Positions 22,623 through 32,101 of a stretch of 64,000 bases of DNA are shown here, in pieces (positions within the stretch are counted from its first letter, which is position 1; every line of letters begins with the position of its first letter). Position numbers and translations under genes: made by a program. This DNA comes from Patiria miniata (lineage: Eukaryota; Echinodermata; Asteroidea; Valvatida; Asterinidae): assembly GCF_015706575.1 (NCBI RefSeq), contig NW_024037065.1, positions 1,612,001 through 1,676,000 on the forward strand. Direction: 5' to 3'. The notes below the pieces were generated by a model. That model ran no database searches and was not told where the DNA came from. It saw only the letters and a list, made by a program, of their open reading frames with translations.

Positions 22623-23690
22623 TTAGGAGCAACTTATTCCGTACAGGGTTTTCGTATTTTTGAGGCAGTTAGTGAGGATGTCGCTGACGGGTGTACCTCT
22701 GATCGCAGCTACTTCTTGGGCCACGAGTTTGGCCATGGTTGGGTTGCTAAAATGGACTGTCTGCCCCGTATTTTTAGGTGGAAAATAGGGTGCGTCTGTC
22801 TCGAGGAGAAGTCGATTTAGAGGGATGTTTTTGGCTACATTTCTTGGACCAGTAACCCCCCAGGCAACGATTAGTGTAAGTCCTACATACAGATTAGGGA
22901 AGCTTGAACACCACTTTTGGGCTCCCTCCCAATCCCCAGTGTAGCAATGCAGGTGGATCTTTCAATGTGTGGGCAGGGTACCAAGTGCGATGCGGAGGTA
23001 GTCCTCTTTAGCTTCCCGACAATGAATTACAACCGGTTTTCCTTTTTCAACTGCCAATTCCAAAAGACGTCTGAATACAACTTGTTGGCTTAATTTGTTT
23101 CTATGGTGGTCACCCGAATAGTCAAGACCAACTTCTCCGAGGGCGAAAACCTTTGGATGATCCATTAACCGTTCTATAATCTTGAAAGACTCCTGGTTGA
23201 ATTTGTGGACCTGTTTGGGGTGCGCTCCTACCGCCGCGTATACCAATTCGTCTGTCACCATCTCTGTCCACCATTCTTCATCAGTCAGAGTCTCTTGGTC
23301 GCAAAAAACTGCAACACAACCTGCAAATCCAGTGGTGTCGATGTGTTCTCTTCGGAGAAAATTAGCCAGGGTCCCCTTGCAGTGAGCTTTGTTGAGTAGT
23401 CGATCGATGTGGCAATGGGCATCGATGAAGTCGTTGGTCGGCTGGATCAGCGACGTGGGTGTCGCCAATAGGAGCAAGAGGCGTTGTAGCGTCCTCCAGT
23501 GAAGCACCGAGGAGAGACGCGTGGGGCGATGCAAGTTGCGTTCTCTTAAGGGAGGCAGTCCGACATATTCGTCGTATGCGTTCCACACGTGAATCTCCTC
23601 AGGGCTAAACGTCGAAATTTCGTCGCCCAACTGACGCCGGACAACGAAATTTACTAACTCACTGGCGGACGCCAACTCCAGTCTGGAACA
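22623..23690 (-). pseudogene. TatD-family metal-dependent DNase domain inside the Gypsy element
   Basis: TatD proteins are TIM-barrel metal-dependent nucleases. All expected metal-ligand motifs are present in one frame: DAHCHIDRL (HxH), GEVGLDY (Glu), VIHCREA (His), LHCYTGDW (His) and, near the end, LLLETDAPYFPPK (Asp). The frame runs from about 23690 to a TAA at 22623-22625. A single TGA at 22962-22964, after the VIHCREA block, divides it; reading continues in the same frame beyond. About 95 residues precede the barrel (with GDEISTFSPEEIHVWNAYDE). An upstream zinc-finger frame (23659-24096) joins it through a one-base shift near 23690. It is sense to gag and pol and lies between integrase and the 3' LTR. 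The closest known host type is TATDN2-like (inference). Confidence 0.88.
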
Positions 23691-24096
23691 GACGTGTTTT
23701 ACGAACCGAATCGACTCGTTCAGCTAGCTCCTGAAGATGATCCTCGCCAAATGGGCCATGCAGGTCAACGTGCAAAGCGATCTCCCATCGCTGGCATTCC
23801 CAACATGAGAGGAGCGGAAACAGGAACCACCAGCCATCGTTGGCTATGTGACGTCTAATGACGTGCCTTCGTAGCTTGTTGGTCCGTATCCCGCACCCTG
23901 GTTGCGGACACAGCTGCTGGTGTTTCTTGGGAGCTGCTGGAGGGAGCGTCTCTGGTTGATTGGATAGTGACGACTCAGCTGACGGTGACAACGGCAGGTC
24001 TGTAATGGAAGGTCCATGGGCTGTCGTAGTTTCTGTGATGACAGGATCAAGCAACCCGTCCTCGTCATAATCTGGGACGAAGTCCGCCTCCTCCAT
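23659..24096 (-). CDS. Acidic N-terminus and zinc finger of the TatD protein
   Basis: The frame starts MEEADFVPDYDEDGLLDP 65 bp after the integrase stop. It has an acidic, Ser/Thr/Pro-rich leader (about residues 1-55), then a C2H2-like finger (CPQPGCGIRTNKLRRHVIRR, next residue His), and a second Cys/His group (LSCWECQRWEIALHVDLHG). The frame ends at 23659, overlapping the TatD frame by 17 bp in a different phase. The natural reading is one protein with a one-base frameshift, giving zinc finger(s) followed by TatD. The finger could bind nucleic acid and direct the nuclease; that is inference. Confidence 0.7.
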   Translation of the reverse strand: MEEADFVPDYDEDGLLDPVITETTTAHGPSITDLPLSPSAESSLSNQPETLPPAAPKKHQQLCPQPGCGIRTNKLRRHVIRRHIANDGWWFLFPLLSCWECQRWEIALHVDLHGPFGEDHLQELAERVDSVRKTRLFQTGVGVRQ

Positions 24097-24161
24097 TTCC
24101 TACATTTGGTTAGGGAAGACATGGTATGACGAAATAAAGGAGTACAAAACTACCTTCATTG

Positions 24162-26079
24162 TTAAATCCCGTCCCTGTAACGAGCAGGAAGCCTAACTTC
24201 CCTGCCGCTCCTTGTAGTGGTGATCGTTGAAGGCTGAACACCTTCATTGTTCACCTGCACATTTTCATTACCCCCCTTGGATGCTGCTTGAAATAGTTCC
24301 CCCAATCCATAGCCTTCATTTGCAACTATACTGCCCTGGCCTTCCGAACTTTCAGCTCCTAGCAGTTTATTACGCATTCGCCTTAGCCAAATTGGGACCT
24401 CACGGTCTTCACACTTTTTAAGCAGATCGCGATGTACGACCGTGGTCTTCTTCCTACCGCGTACCTTATAAAGTACCGGAGAGAGAGGTTCTACGACCAG
24501 TAGTGGCCCAAGCCATACAGGCTGTAATTTACGGGACTGGCCAGTTTTAGAGGATTTATTTAGCCTGTACACAATGTCTCCCTCCTCAAATGCAGAGTAT
24601 TTTTGGCTCAAATCATAGTTCTTTTTCTGATAATTTTGTGCCGTCCCTATGTTCTTTCTAGCATGGGCTTTGAGCATTCTCTCCTTCAGGTTTTGTGCGT
24701 ATTCATGAGGTTGTTCTCCACCAACATTATTATTTTTCATCTCAAAAACTAATTCTACTGGTTGAATGACCTCTCTTCCCAGCATTAAAAGGTTTGGTGT
24801 CAAGCCGGTGTGCCGGTTCGGAATGGCTCGTATAGCAGCAGTCAAAATTGGGAGATCTTCATCCCACTCAGACACATTTCCCTTTAAGTGGCATCTCATG
24901 GTTTGTAAGATAGTTCGATTATATCTCTCGACCTGCCCGTTGGAACAGGGTCGATATGGAGTTGTACGGGTCTTAGCTATGCCGAGGATGTCACAAATTG
25001 CTTGAAATAGATTACTGGTGAAATTTGCGCCCTGATCTGTATGTATTTGAAGTGGACAACCAAAACGCGAAATGAAATGGTCAATGGTAACCCTGGCAAC
25101 AGATTCAGCCCTTTGGTCTGGCAGAGGATAGGCTTCAATCCACTTGGTGAACTGACAAATCAACATGAGAATATATTGATTGCCAGTCTTGGTTGGTTTA
25201 AATGGTCCTAGGATGTCTAAATGAATGCGTTCACATGGAGATCCTGCATGGTATTTCACAAGGGGAGCTTTAGCTTTCTTTGACGCTTTTTTGCTTGTAT
25301 TACATGCCTTGCAAGACTTAACGAACAGTGAAGCATCTTCACCCATTTTGTACCAGATGCATGTCTGCTTTAGTTTCTGGATGGTTTTGGTAATTCCTGG
25401 GTGACCGGCCATTTTGGAGGCATGATTTAATCTAAGGACCTCTTCTTTCATTGCTGTTGGTACAATCAAAAGCATCTTAAATGAATCGCCTTCCACCCAT
25501 TTGTAGTACAAGACCCCGTCATTGACAGTTAAAAGGGTACTGTTTATCCAGAAATACTTCACAGCTGGGGAGAGTATTTGTAATTCAGCTTGTGATGGGG
25601 ACGTAGATGTTTCTATCCACCCTATAAGATGCTTTAAATCTGGGTCGTCTGTTTGCAGTTTTCTTAAATGGCTGTGTGTATACTTGACGAAAAGGGAAGT
25701 ATTACCTTCATCCAACAAACGCCGGACCGAAGGATAACACGTTCCCTGATCTCTAGTGTGTTCGGAGCTAGATGGACAATTTATTTCTCCCGACAAAGGG
25801 GTCGTGCCCTTATTAGGCAGGGGCCTAACCGGGTGGTATGGTTCTTCGGTGGTTACATTGGGCTGCAAATGTACCGTGGATACTGGGTTTGTTACCGTTA
25901 TTTCTCGCACAGCGAGGGGGATGACGTCATCGACGTCATCTTCAAAGCGTGCCCAATGGTTATGAATTTTGGTGCAGTATTTACAACCTCCACAGGGAAG
26001 ATCACAAACATTGCAACCTGCGAAATAACAATTGCAAACCGGGTCCGATGAGGGAATTCTAGATAGAGAGTCGGCATTA
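24162..26079 (-). CDS. Integrase part of Pol (TatD-bearing Gypsy element)
   Basis: The integrase joins the cDNA to the chromosome. The frame is open from about 26079, where it continues RNase H after a one-base shift, to 24162; the first ATG is at 25910. Before the integrase is an unusual Cys-rich patch of roughly 20 residues (eight Cys in CNCYFAGCNVCDLPCGGCKY), then the HHCC finger (LNHASKMAGHPG, CKACN), and the catalytic triad D (HLDILGPF), D (HTDQGANF) and E (GQVERYNR) with standard spacing. A C-terminal GPLLVVEPLSPVLYKVRGRK module resembles the Gypsy integrase tail. No internal stop between 25910 and 24162. Confidence 0.9.
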
Positions 26080-28447
26080 GTGTGTTTTGCCCTTTCCTAT
26101 GAATGATTACCATGTCATATTGACTGAGTTCCTCAACCCAACGTGCTAGCATTCCCGACAAGAGTTTAAATCGCATAAGCCATGCCAAACTACTGTGGTC
26201 CGTCCTGACATAGAACTGACGCCCAAGAAGGTAATGACGAAACTGTCTAGTAAATCGGACCACTGCTAAAAGTTCTTTTCTGGTTGTGCAGTACTTTTTC
26301 TGAGCAGGGGAAAGTGTATAACTGCCGTAGCTAATTACACGTTCAACCCCGTCTTGGATTTGTACCAGTTCTGCTCCGATCGCTAGATCGGACGCATCCG
26401 TATCTAGGACAAATGGTTCATTGGTGTTTCGCGGGAATGTTAGCACTGGGCTTGTGGTGAGTATTTGTATAAGTGCACGAAAGGCTCGTTCGTGTTCGTT
26501 GCGCCACTGGAATTTGATATTTTTCTTCGTAAGCTCATATAGAGGGTTTGCCAACTCAGCGAAATTCTTGATATGGGCCCTATGGTAATTAACGAACCCG
26601 AGGAACCTCTCTGCATCTTTTGTACAAGAAGGTGTGGGCCAATTTTGAACAGTAGACACACTGCTAGGGTTTGGAGAGACACCCCGAGTATTGACTAATT
26701 TTCCAAGGAAAAGTACTTCCTTTTGGAAGAGTTGACACTTTTTGGCCTTAAGTTTTAAGTTATAGTAGCGGAATCTCCGCAGAACTTCAACAAGGTTTTC
26801 CATGGAGTCCTCAAAACTCTTCCCTAAAATTACAATGTCGTCCAAATATGCCAACACATGTTCCCAGGTAAGGCCCCTCAGTATTAATGTCATAGCCCGT
26901 TGGAAAGTGGCAGGTGCGTTACATAGTCCAAATGGCATTCTCTGATACTCGAACAACCCGTACTTAGTGATAAAGGCAGTTTTGTGCATATCCTCTTCTG
27001 GCAGTTCAATTTGATAATACCCACTACTCATGTCTAATGTATTGAAAAATTCTGTCCCTTCTAACACATCTAAACATTCTTCAATGTTTGGGAGCGGAAA
27101 TGCATCCTTGACCGTGACATTATTGAGAGCTCGATAGTCTATACAATAACGGCCCTTGCCGTCTTTCTTCCTTATCAATACCGGGGGTGATGCCCAAGCC
27201 GAAGCCGATGGCCGTATCACACCTGATTCAAGCAAGGAATTTAGATGCACTTTTTCTTCAGCCTCAAAACCTAATGGTGTCCTACGCATTTTTTGTTTGA
27301 TAGGGTTTACATTCCCTGTATTAATTGAATGTTTGATTTCTGAGAACTGTCCCAAATCACTATCGTTTTTAGAAAAGACATCGGCGTATTCAGTAAGGAC
27401 ACCAGCTAACTGGTTCGATTGGTCAGAAGTTAAGTGTTCCCTCGATTTGCTCCACAATTCCAAAACATGCGAGGGGATTTGACTAACTTCCCGCACAGCC
27501 ATTTCTAATTGGGAGTCGCCCAACGAACGCCGGACTTCCCCGTAGGAATTTTGACTTTTGCTGTTGGGATTCGGATTGCCGCTTCCACTTCCGCCTATCA
27601 CTACGGAGGGGTCGCCCGACAAACGCCGGACTTCCCCGTAGGAATTTTCTGTATTCAGCTTATGTTTACCACTCGGCATTACACAGTCGATTTCTTCTGC
27701 CCTTCCAACCACATGACCTTTCCTTAGATGTATGTACTTATCACTATCGTTACGGAGGCATATGTGACTTGTTGTATCCAAGTTTGTATCCGAATTGTTT
27801 TTCAGAGACACTAGTGCATACGGTATTAGAATTCCCTTATGACACATTTCCGGGCCATGGACTAAAAATGTTTTATCCGATGGAGTGGAAAATTTGACTC
27901 TAGCAACAATCTCAGTGTTTGGAGGGACAACCACTTTCCTTGCTAATGACACCCTTTGAACAGAGTATTTCTCATTGTTATTCTTTCTCATCTGTGCATT
28001 GATCTGGTACCCGTTAAGGTTCAATGTATCCTCATTTAGATTGATCACTCCGGAGTGTGCTTTAAGGAAGTCAAGGCCTAATATAAACGAATCCTCAATA
28101 GGAGCTACCAGTAAGTCCCATGTGTAATTTCGGTCACCGAGGATTAGAGGTACATTTGGAAACTTGTTGGCAATTAATGTACTGCTTTTTCCCGCCCCCC
28201 TGAGGATTACCTGTTCGCATGACTTGGTAGTGTGTTTGATTTGATCAAATAACTCGTTGCTGATTACAGACACTTGCGCTGCAGTGTCCACCACAGCGTG
28301 TGTATTAACACCTTGAACCTTAACCGGGATTACCAAACTTATACCCGGATTAGTTGACAACTGAATTTCGTCTAGAACTAATGACGTTTCCTTAACGTTG
28401 ACTTTGGTGGATAAAGGGATTGGTTGGCCTTTTTGTTTTGAGTTCAC
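25898..28447 (-). CDS. Protease - reverse transcriptase - RNase H (TatD-bearing Gypsy element)
   Basis: An 849-codon frame begins with an aspartic protease whose active site reads AVVDTAAQVSVI, that is DTAA rather than the common DTGA/DTSG, followed by the ILGLDFL flap-side motif. RT motifs follow in order: YCIDYRALNN, MPFGLCNAPATFQR and the catalytic AYLDDIVI. The RNase H has LDTDASDLAIGA and RTDHSSLAWL. The useful coding ends near 26080 at IIHRKGQNT, where a single-base shift moves reading into the integrase frame; the last ~60 codons of this frame are out-of-frame. The Met at 28447 is 27 bp from the Gag stop, in the -1 phase relative to Gag, a common gag/pol arrangement. Confidence 0.92.
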   Translation of the reverse strand: MNSKQKGQPIPLSTKVNVKETSLVLDEIQLSTNPGISLVIPVKVQGVNTHAVVDTAAQVSVISNELFDQIKHTTKSCEQVILRGAGKSSTLIANKFPNVPLILGDRNYTWDLLVAPIEDSFILGLDFLKAHSGVINLNEDTLNLNGYQINAQMRKNNNEKYSVQRVSLARKVVVPPNTEIVARVKFSTPSDKTFLVHGPEMCHKGILIPYALVSLKNNSDTNLDTTSHICLRNDSDKYIHLRKGHVVGRAEEIDCVMPSGKHKLNTENSYGEVRRLSGDPSVVIGGSGSGNPNPNSKSQNSYGEVRRSLGDSQLEMAVREVSQIPSHVLELWSKSREHLTSDQSNQLAGVLTEYADVFSKNDSDLGQFSEIKHSINTGNVNPIKQKMRRTPLGFEAEEKVHLNSLLESGVIRPSASAWASPPVLIRKKDGKGRYCIDYRALNNVTVKDAFPLPNIEECLDVLEGTEFFNTLDMSSGYYQIELPEEDMHKTAFITKYGLFEYQRMPFGLCNAPATFQRAMTLILRGLTWEHVLAYLDDIVILGKSFEDSMENLVEVLRRFRYYNLKLKAKKCQLFQKEVLFLGKLVNTRGVSPNPSSVSTVQNWPTPSCTKDAERFLGFVNYHRAHIKNFAELANPLYELTKKNIKFQWRNEHERAFRALIQILTTSPVLTFPRNTNEPFVLDTDASDLAIGAELVQIQDGVERVISYGSYTLSPAQKKYCTTRKELLAVVRFTRQFRHYLLGRQFYVRTDHSSLAWLMRFKLLSGMLARWVEELSQYDMVIIHRKGQNTLMPTLYLEFPHRTRFAIVISQVAMFVIFPVEVVNTAPKFITIGHALKMTSMTSSPSLCEK

Positions 28448-28473
28448 CGATTGTTGGCCGGCACAATCGGTCC

Positions 28474-30279
28474 CTATTGGTTTAAAGGTGGTAATTGTGT
28501 TTTGCGGATCGGTGATGTTGGGTGAGAGGTAACGTTATGGGGACAATCCCTGGCAAAGTGACCTATCTCATTACATTTGAAACACCGCTGCCTCGAGGGC
28601 GATGCAGGCGGTGATGGGCCACGCAAATATGGCGAACTCCGCCTCGGCGAAGGGCTACGGCTAAAGCGGTCCGCTACTGTCGTTATTGTACGAGGAATCG
28701 GGGACTCCGTTTTGCCACATACACTTGGGGTAACGGTCGTTTCCTTTAGGCAAGCTAAAAGTTCACGAATATTCCTATTCAACTCTGACCAGTCGACGTG
28801 AACATCGACACTTTCTTTGCCAGTTGGTCGTATTTGGATCTGTTGGACACTTGGCTGCATATCAACAGGGGGCTGATCGCTAAAGGAAACGTGTCGCACC
28901 CGTGGTCTACCTTGGCGTGACAATAACTTGTGATTGTGTGTGGCTGTTTGAGTATATTGCACTGCTTGGTTAAGTGTTTGCGGGTCTCGGAAAAGTGCTA
29001 GTTCCGCAGCTTCAACATTACTACAACCTTTCAAGAAAGCTTCCCTTGCAAGGGTTTCAAACACATCTGTGTTTGCCGTTGGATATGCGCGAGTGGCAAT
29101 TTGTCTAACTCGCTGCCCAAACTCTTCCAATGTCTCGTCTTCATTTTGCCGGATTGAAGCAAGTTCTGCCCTACTAATTATTGGATCTTTGGTTTTCCCG
29201 AACATCTTCAATAACTGGTCCCTACTTAGCTTGAAATTGCGCCTAATTGTAGGTTCTTGCCAGGCGTAACTCTCTAAAGCTTTGCCTGTAAGCGCTCCCA
29301 CCAACTGTACGAGTTTAGTGTCTTCATCCCACTTGCAACATTCTGCCATTATTTCAAACTTGGTTACAAACGCGTGAAAATCAGTTGAGCCATTGTATGG
29401 GGCGAGTTTAGGTACGTTTCTCACTGGTGGGTGCGCAGCATTATTAGAGCACGGAGCAACAGGTATTAATCCCACTACATTCTGGGTTGATGGTTGGTTT
29501 AGGTCAGCCACATGTGTTGAAATTTGATTAGAGGCATGCATGGCATTCAGTAGTGCAGCGTTTTCAATTGGCTTTTGTTCTGCGGGCGAGGCGGCTTGGC
29601 CGGGTGTGGCAGAAATTCCAAGAGGCATTGTTAGACTGGGCTTTTGCTCGGCTTTGATTGGCACTTGCATATTGTTCTCCCACGGTTCCTTTACAGCCGG
29701 TGGTTTCTTTTCACCGTTAGCATTGGAATGCATTGTGCTTAGAATGTGGGCAGGTAATGGCGGAGCTTTTTCTCCGATGGCTTTGAGAGTGGCATCTATC
29801 ATTGTATCTCCAGTGCTTGGAATTTCTTTTGCTCCCCCGTTAGCTGAGAGTTCCTTTCCCTGGGTTTGGTTTATTTTGAGCTCTAGATTTGATATTTTGG
29901 AAGAGTTTGCTTTCATTGCTGCAGAATTTGCTTTCATTGCTGCAGAATTTGCTTCCATTGTTTTGACCATCGTGTCCATATGTTTTGTAAGCAAGTTTAC
30001 AGCATGCGACAGTTGTGCAATATCTGTCTGGGCATGTTGGTCAGCTGAGGGTGTTTCGACATATTCTATAATTATTAGTTGCTTTTCTGCGAGTTCGTTT
30101 AGCTTTGTTTGCAGGGCGGGGTTATCATGGAAATGATCGATTGTTACCGATGAACCTAGCTCTTCTCTTTTAGCAACTATGTTTTGGGCAAACTTAACTC
30201 CTATCCCTGGTAATGTAGTTAATTCTTTTACGGACGCCTTATTGATATTTATGGCCATGGTTTGAGTACGGTTCCCCAA
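28474..30279 (-). CDS. Gag with N-terminal helix-hairpin-helix domain
   Basis: The 601-residue frame is the structural protein of the Gypsy element. Residues about 10-70 form a ComEA-like helix-hairpin-helix unit (ININKASVKELTTLPGIGVK...), a DNA-binding fold unusual in Gag. A heptad-like stretch with repeated EANSAAMKANSAAMK follows (about 105-130), then a Pro/Ala/Asn-rich linker, then the Gag core (about 290-400: LAPYNGSTDFHAFVTKFEIM, and LSRDQLLKMFGKTKDP), a Pro/Arg/Ser-rich segment, and a CCHC zinc knuckle near the end (CFKCNEIGHFARDC). The first Met at 30279 may be bypassed for the Met a few codons later (MAININ). No stops or shifts. Confidence 0.88.
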   Translation of the reverse strand: MGNRTQTMAININKASVKELTTLPGIGVKFAQNIVAKREELGSSVTIDHFHDNPALQTKLNELAEKQLIIIEYVETPSADQHAQTDIAQLSHAVNLLTKHMDTMVKTMEANSAAMKANSAAMKANSSKISNLELKINQTQGKELSANGGAKEIPSTGDTMIDATLKAIGEKAPPLPAHILSTMHSNANGEKKPPAVKEPWENNMQVPIKAEQKPSLTMPLGISATPGQAASPAEQKPIENAALLNAMHASNQISTHVADLNQPSTQNVVGLIPVAPCSNNAAHPPVRNVPKLAPYNGSTDFHAFVTKFEIMAECCKWDEDTKLVQLVGALTGKALESYAWQEPTIRRNFKLSRDQLLKMFGKTKDPIISRAELASIRQNEDETLEEFGQRVRQIATRAYPTANTDVFETLAREAFLKGCSNVEAAELALFRDPQTLNQAVQYTQTATHNHKLLSRQGRPRVRHVSFSDQPPVDMQPSVQQIQIRPTGKESVDVHVDWSELNRNIRELLACLKETTVTPSVCGKTESPIPRTITTVADRFSRSPSPRRSSPYLRGPSPPASPSRQRCFKCNEIGHFARDCPHNVTSHPTSPIRKTQLPPLNQ

Positions 30280-30971
30280 AAGTGTGATTATTGACAGTAC
30301 ATGTAATGATAAGTAACAATAATTAAATACTTATGAAAAGAATCTGCTACAAAGTCTATACTTCTAGACAGTCACTTGCTTTAACTGTTACGCCTTCTGC
30401 TGTCAGTGACGCACAGCAGTTTGTCCAGATAACAGTTAGAATATATTTTGGTGCCGCAAAAAAATGAACATTATAGTTCTTTTGCTTCTTGTAAACAGCG
30501 GACCCACGCAATGCGATAAGTAGCAGATTCCTGATCAATACAAATAACAAAATACAAATTTCAAGAATATCACAATATTATCTTCTTTAACTCTAGGAAA
30601 CTCTTAATAAATGCTCTTAAAATGGTCTTGGTTTTAGTGTCGACAAATTCAACAAACGCCGAGAATGTCGACGAAATATCATTGACAATGTCAACCACGC
30701 CTACAATGTGTGTAAAAACAGTCTAGGGGAATTGTCACTGTTGATGGTTGATTTTAGAGCAACTTTAAAACAAACGTCGATTAATCAACTAACGCCGATA
30801 AAGTCGACGCGAATCAGTAGAAAGTATCAGCCGAATGAAAATTTTCACAGTGACAATTACTCTTCTAATTGAAAAAGGTGATAGCTTTTTCTTTTCGTTC
30901 GTAACTTAAATCCTAAACCCTATTATCTTAGCGTAACTGTTGGTCTGCAGTACCACTGCAGTAGGAATTTA
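30280..30971 (-). other. 5' leader of the TatD-bearing Gypsy element
   Basis: About 690 bp between primer-binding site and gag start. It holds GTCGAC-rich words (GTGTCGACAAATTC, AATGTCGACGAA, AAGTCGACGCG at 30636-30810) and no supported gene. Such a region would carry packaging signals in this element class (inference). Confidence 0.6.
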
Positions 30972-30982
30972 CCTCGTCGCCA
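30972..30982 (-). promoter_or_regulatory. Primer-binding site matching tRNA-Ser 3' end
   Basis: Read on the minus strand TGGCGACGAGG starts one base after the 5' LTR. It is complementary to CCTCGTCGCCA, the 3' end (with CCA) of animal tRNA-Ser of the GCU type as I recall it. A close variant, TGGCGACGAAG, is used by the second Gypsy element at 42699. Confidence 0.75.
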
Positions 30983-30983
30983 A

Positions 30984-31146
30984 TGTGGTATTTGGCGAGA
31001 ACGGCGCCAAAGAGCCGGAGTCCAACAGCAACGGAGGAACGAGACGCAAGTCAGGTTTGTTTCGGTGCATGGATCAGACTGACGTGTCGGGCTGGCCACT
31101 CACGCCGTCAAGCCTGACTGACTTTATTCAATACGCATTCACTACA
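30984..31146 (-). repeat. 5' LTR of the TatD-bearing Gypsy element
   Basis: 163 bp, direct copy of 21712-21889. It is followed by the CTAG target duplication at 31147-31150. Very short for a Gypsy LTR but with proper TG...CA ends. Confidence 0.9.
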
Positions 31147-32101
31147 CTAGTAATTGTTTACGCAATTGTTAATGATATCTGAAACGTAAAGGATTGCACG
31201 TTTCAGTGACCCAAATTTTGTGAGTTATTTTTTGTAAAATCAGTTCGTTTTCGCTAACGTTAGCAGTCGTAACGTTAGGGGATTTTTGATTACGTGATTT
31301 CGATTTCGATTAGTCGATTCGTGCAGTATCACGCACGTGGAGATTTCGTACCGTCAGGAGGATTTCGATTTACGTTGTCGATTAGATTCTTGTAATTACA
31401 CGTGATTTTGGTGACAGCTGAGTATTCTTGCGAGGTTTTTTAGCAAGCCCAGTGTCACATCGTCTCTTCGGTTTTTTTTCGTTTTGCAACCCGAGGCAGA
31501 GCTCGTTTTCGTTTTTCCAAGAAGAAGAAGGATTCTCGTTACGGTTTTTTCCAAGAAGAAGGATTCTCGTTTTCGTTTTTTAGCCATGAAGATTCAGAAG
31601 AAGAAAAGGCGTTTTTTTTTCAATTTTCGTTCTCGTTTTTGTTTAGGCCTGGAATTAACTAGCTATTACCGAGGCCTAGGGAGAAGCATTGATTGAAGCA
31701 TTTAAGCTTAAAATCCCATAAGTCTTGGGAAGTGAAAGAATATTTGTTTTTCCCCTGTTTTGGCTTTAATAATTTTGTTTTTCACATTTTTCGTCAGTTT
31801 GGAAAGACATAGATTTTGACGGAGGTTCGTCGGTTTATCAACATACGTTTTTTTTTTCTTGAAGAGTTTTGTGATTTATAGTTGCTAGGCCTACTTGAAA
31901 AAGATACAGTAGCATTGTGTTAAATACAAAAACATTATTGCAAAGTTTGCATTGTTTGTTCGGTGTTATTGTAAAAAAAAAAAAGAGTTTGCATTGTTCA
32001 TTGTTGTAAAGAGTAAGAAGTAAAAGACTAAATAAATAGCAGTGAGGATTAGAATAAAGAAATAAAACAGAAAATCCTAGCATACTGCTTTTCAGTTCAA
32101 G
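31147..32101 (+). other. Probable leader of the older plus-strand LTR element
   Basis: AT-rich sequence with repeated GATTTCGATT and GTTTTCGTTTT words and no gene. It lies between the right target duplication and the start of the helix-hairpin-helix frame. If the LTR at 21256 is real this is its 5' untranslated leader, displaced by the 9.4-kb insertion. Confidence 0.35.

Larger units (their letters stand above)
21712..31146 (-). mobile_element. Complete Ty3/Gypsy-type element encoding a TatD-family nuclease
   Basis: A 9,435-bp unit is bounded by direct LTRs (21712-21889 and 30984-31146) and CTAG target duplications. Read on the minus strand the order is: 5' LTR, primer-binding site, ~700-bp leader, Gag with N-terminal helix-hairpin-helix and C-terminal zinc knuckle, protease-RT-RNase H, integrase, then an additional zinc-finger/TatD nuclease frame, polypurine tract, 3' LTR. 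The pol order RT-RNase H-integrase is that of Ty3/Gypsy (Metaviridae-like) elements. The LTRs differ, by eye, only by a 15-bp net indel, so insertion is recent. Yet pol has one frameshift and the TatD unit has a frameshift and a stop, so this copy is probably not autonomous, unless these are sequencing indels. Confidence 0.92.

Noticed and set aside
29540..30136. 198-codon plus-strand frame
   Set aside because: Exact shadow of the minus-strand Gag, with hydrophobic low-complexity composition from the complementary codons.
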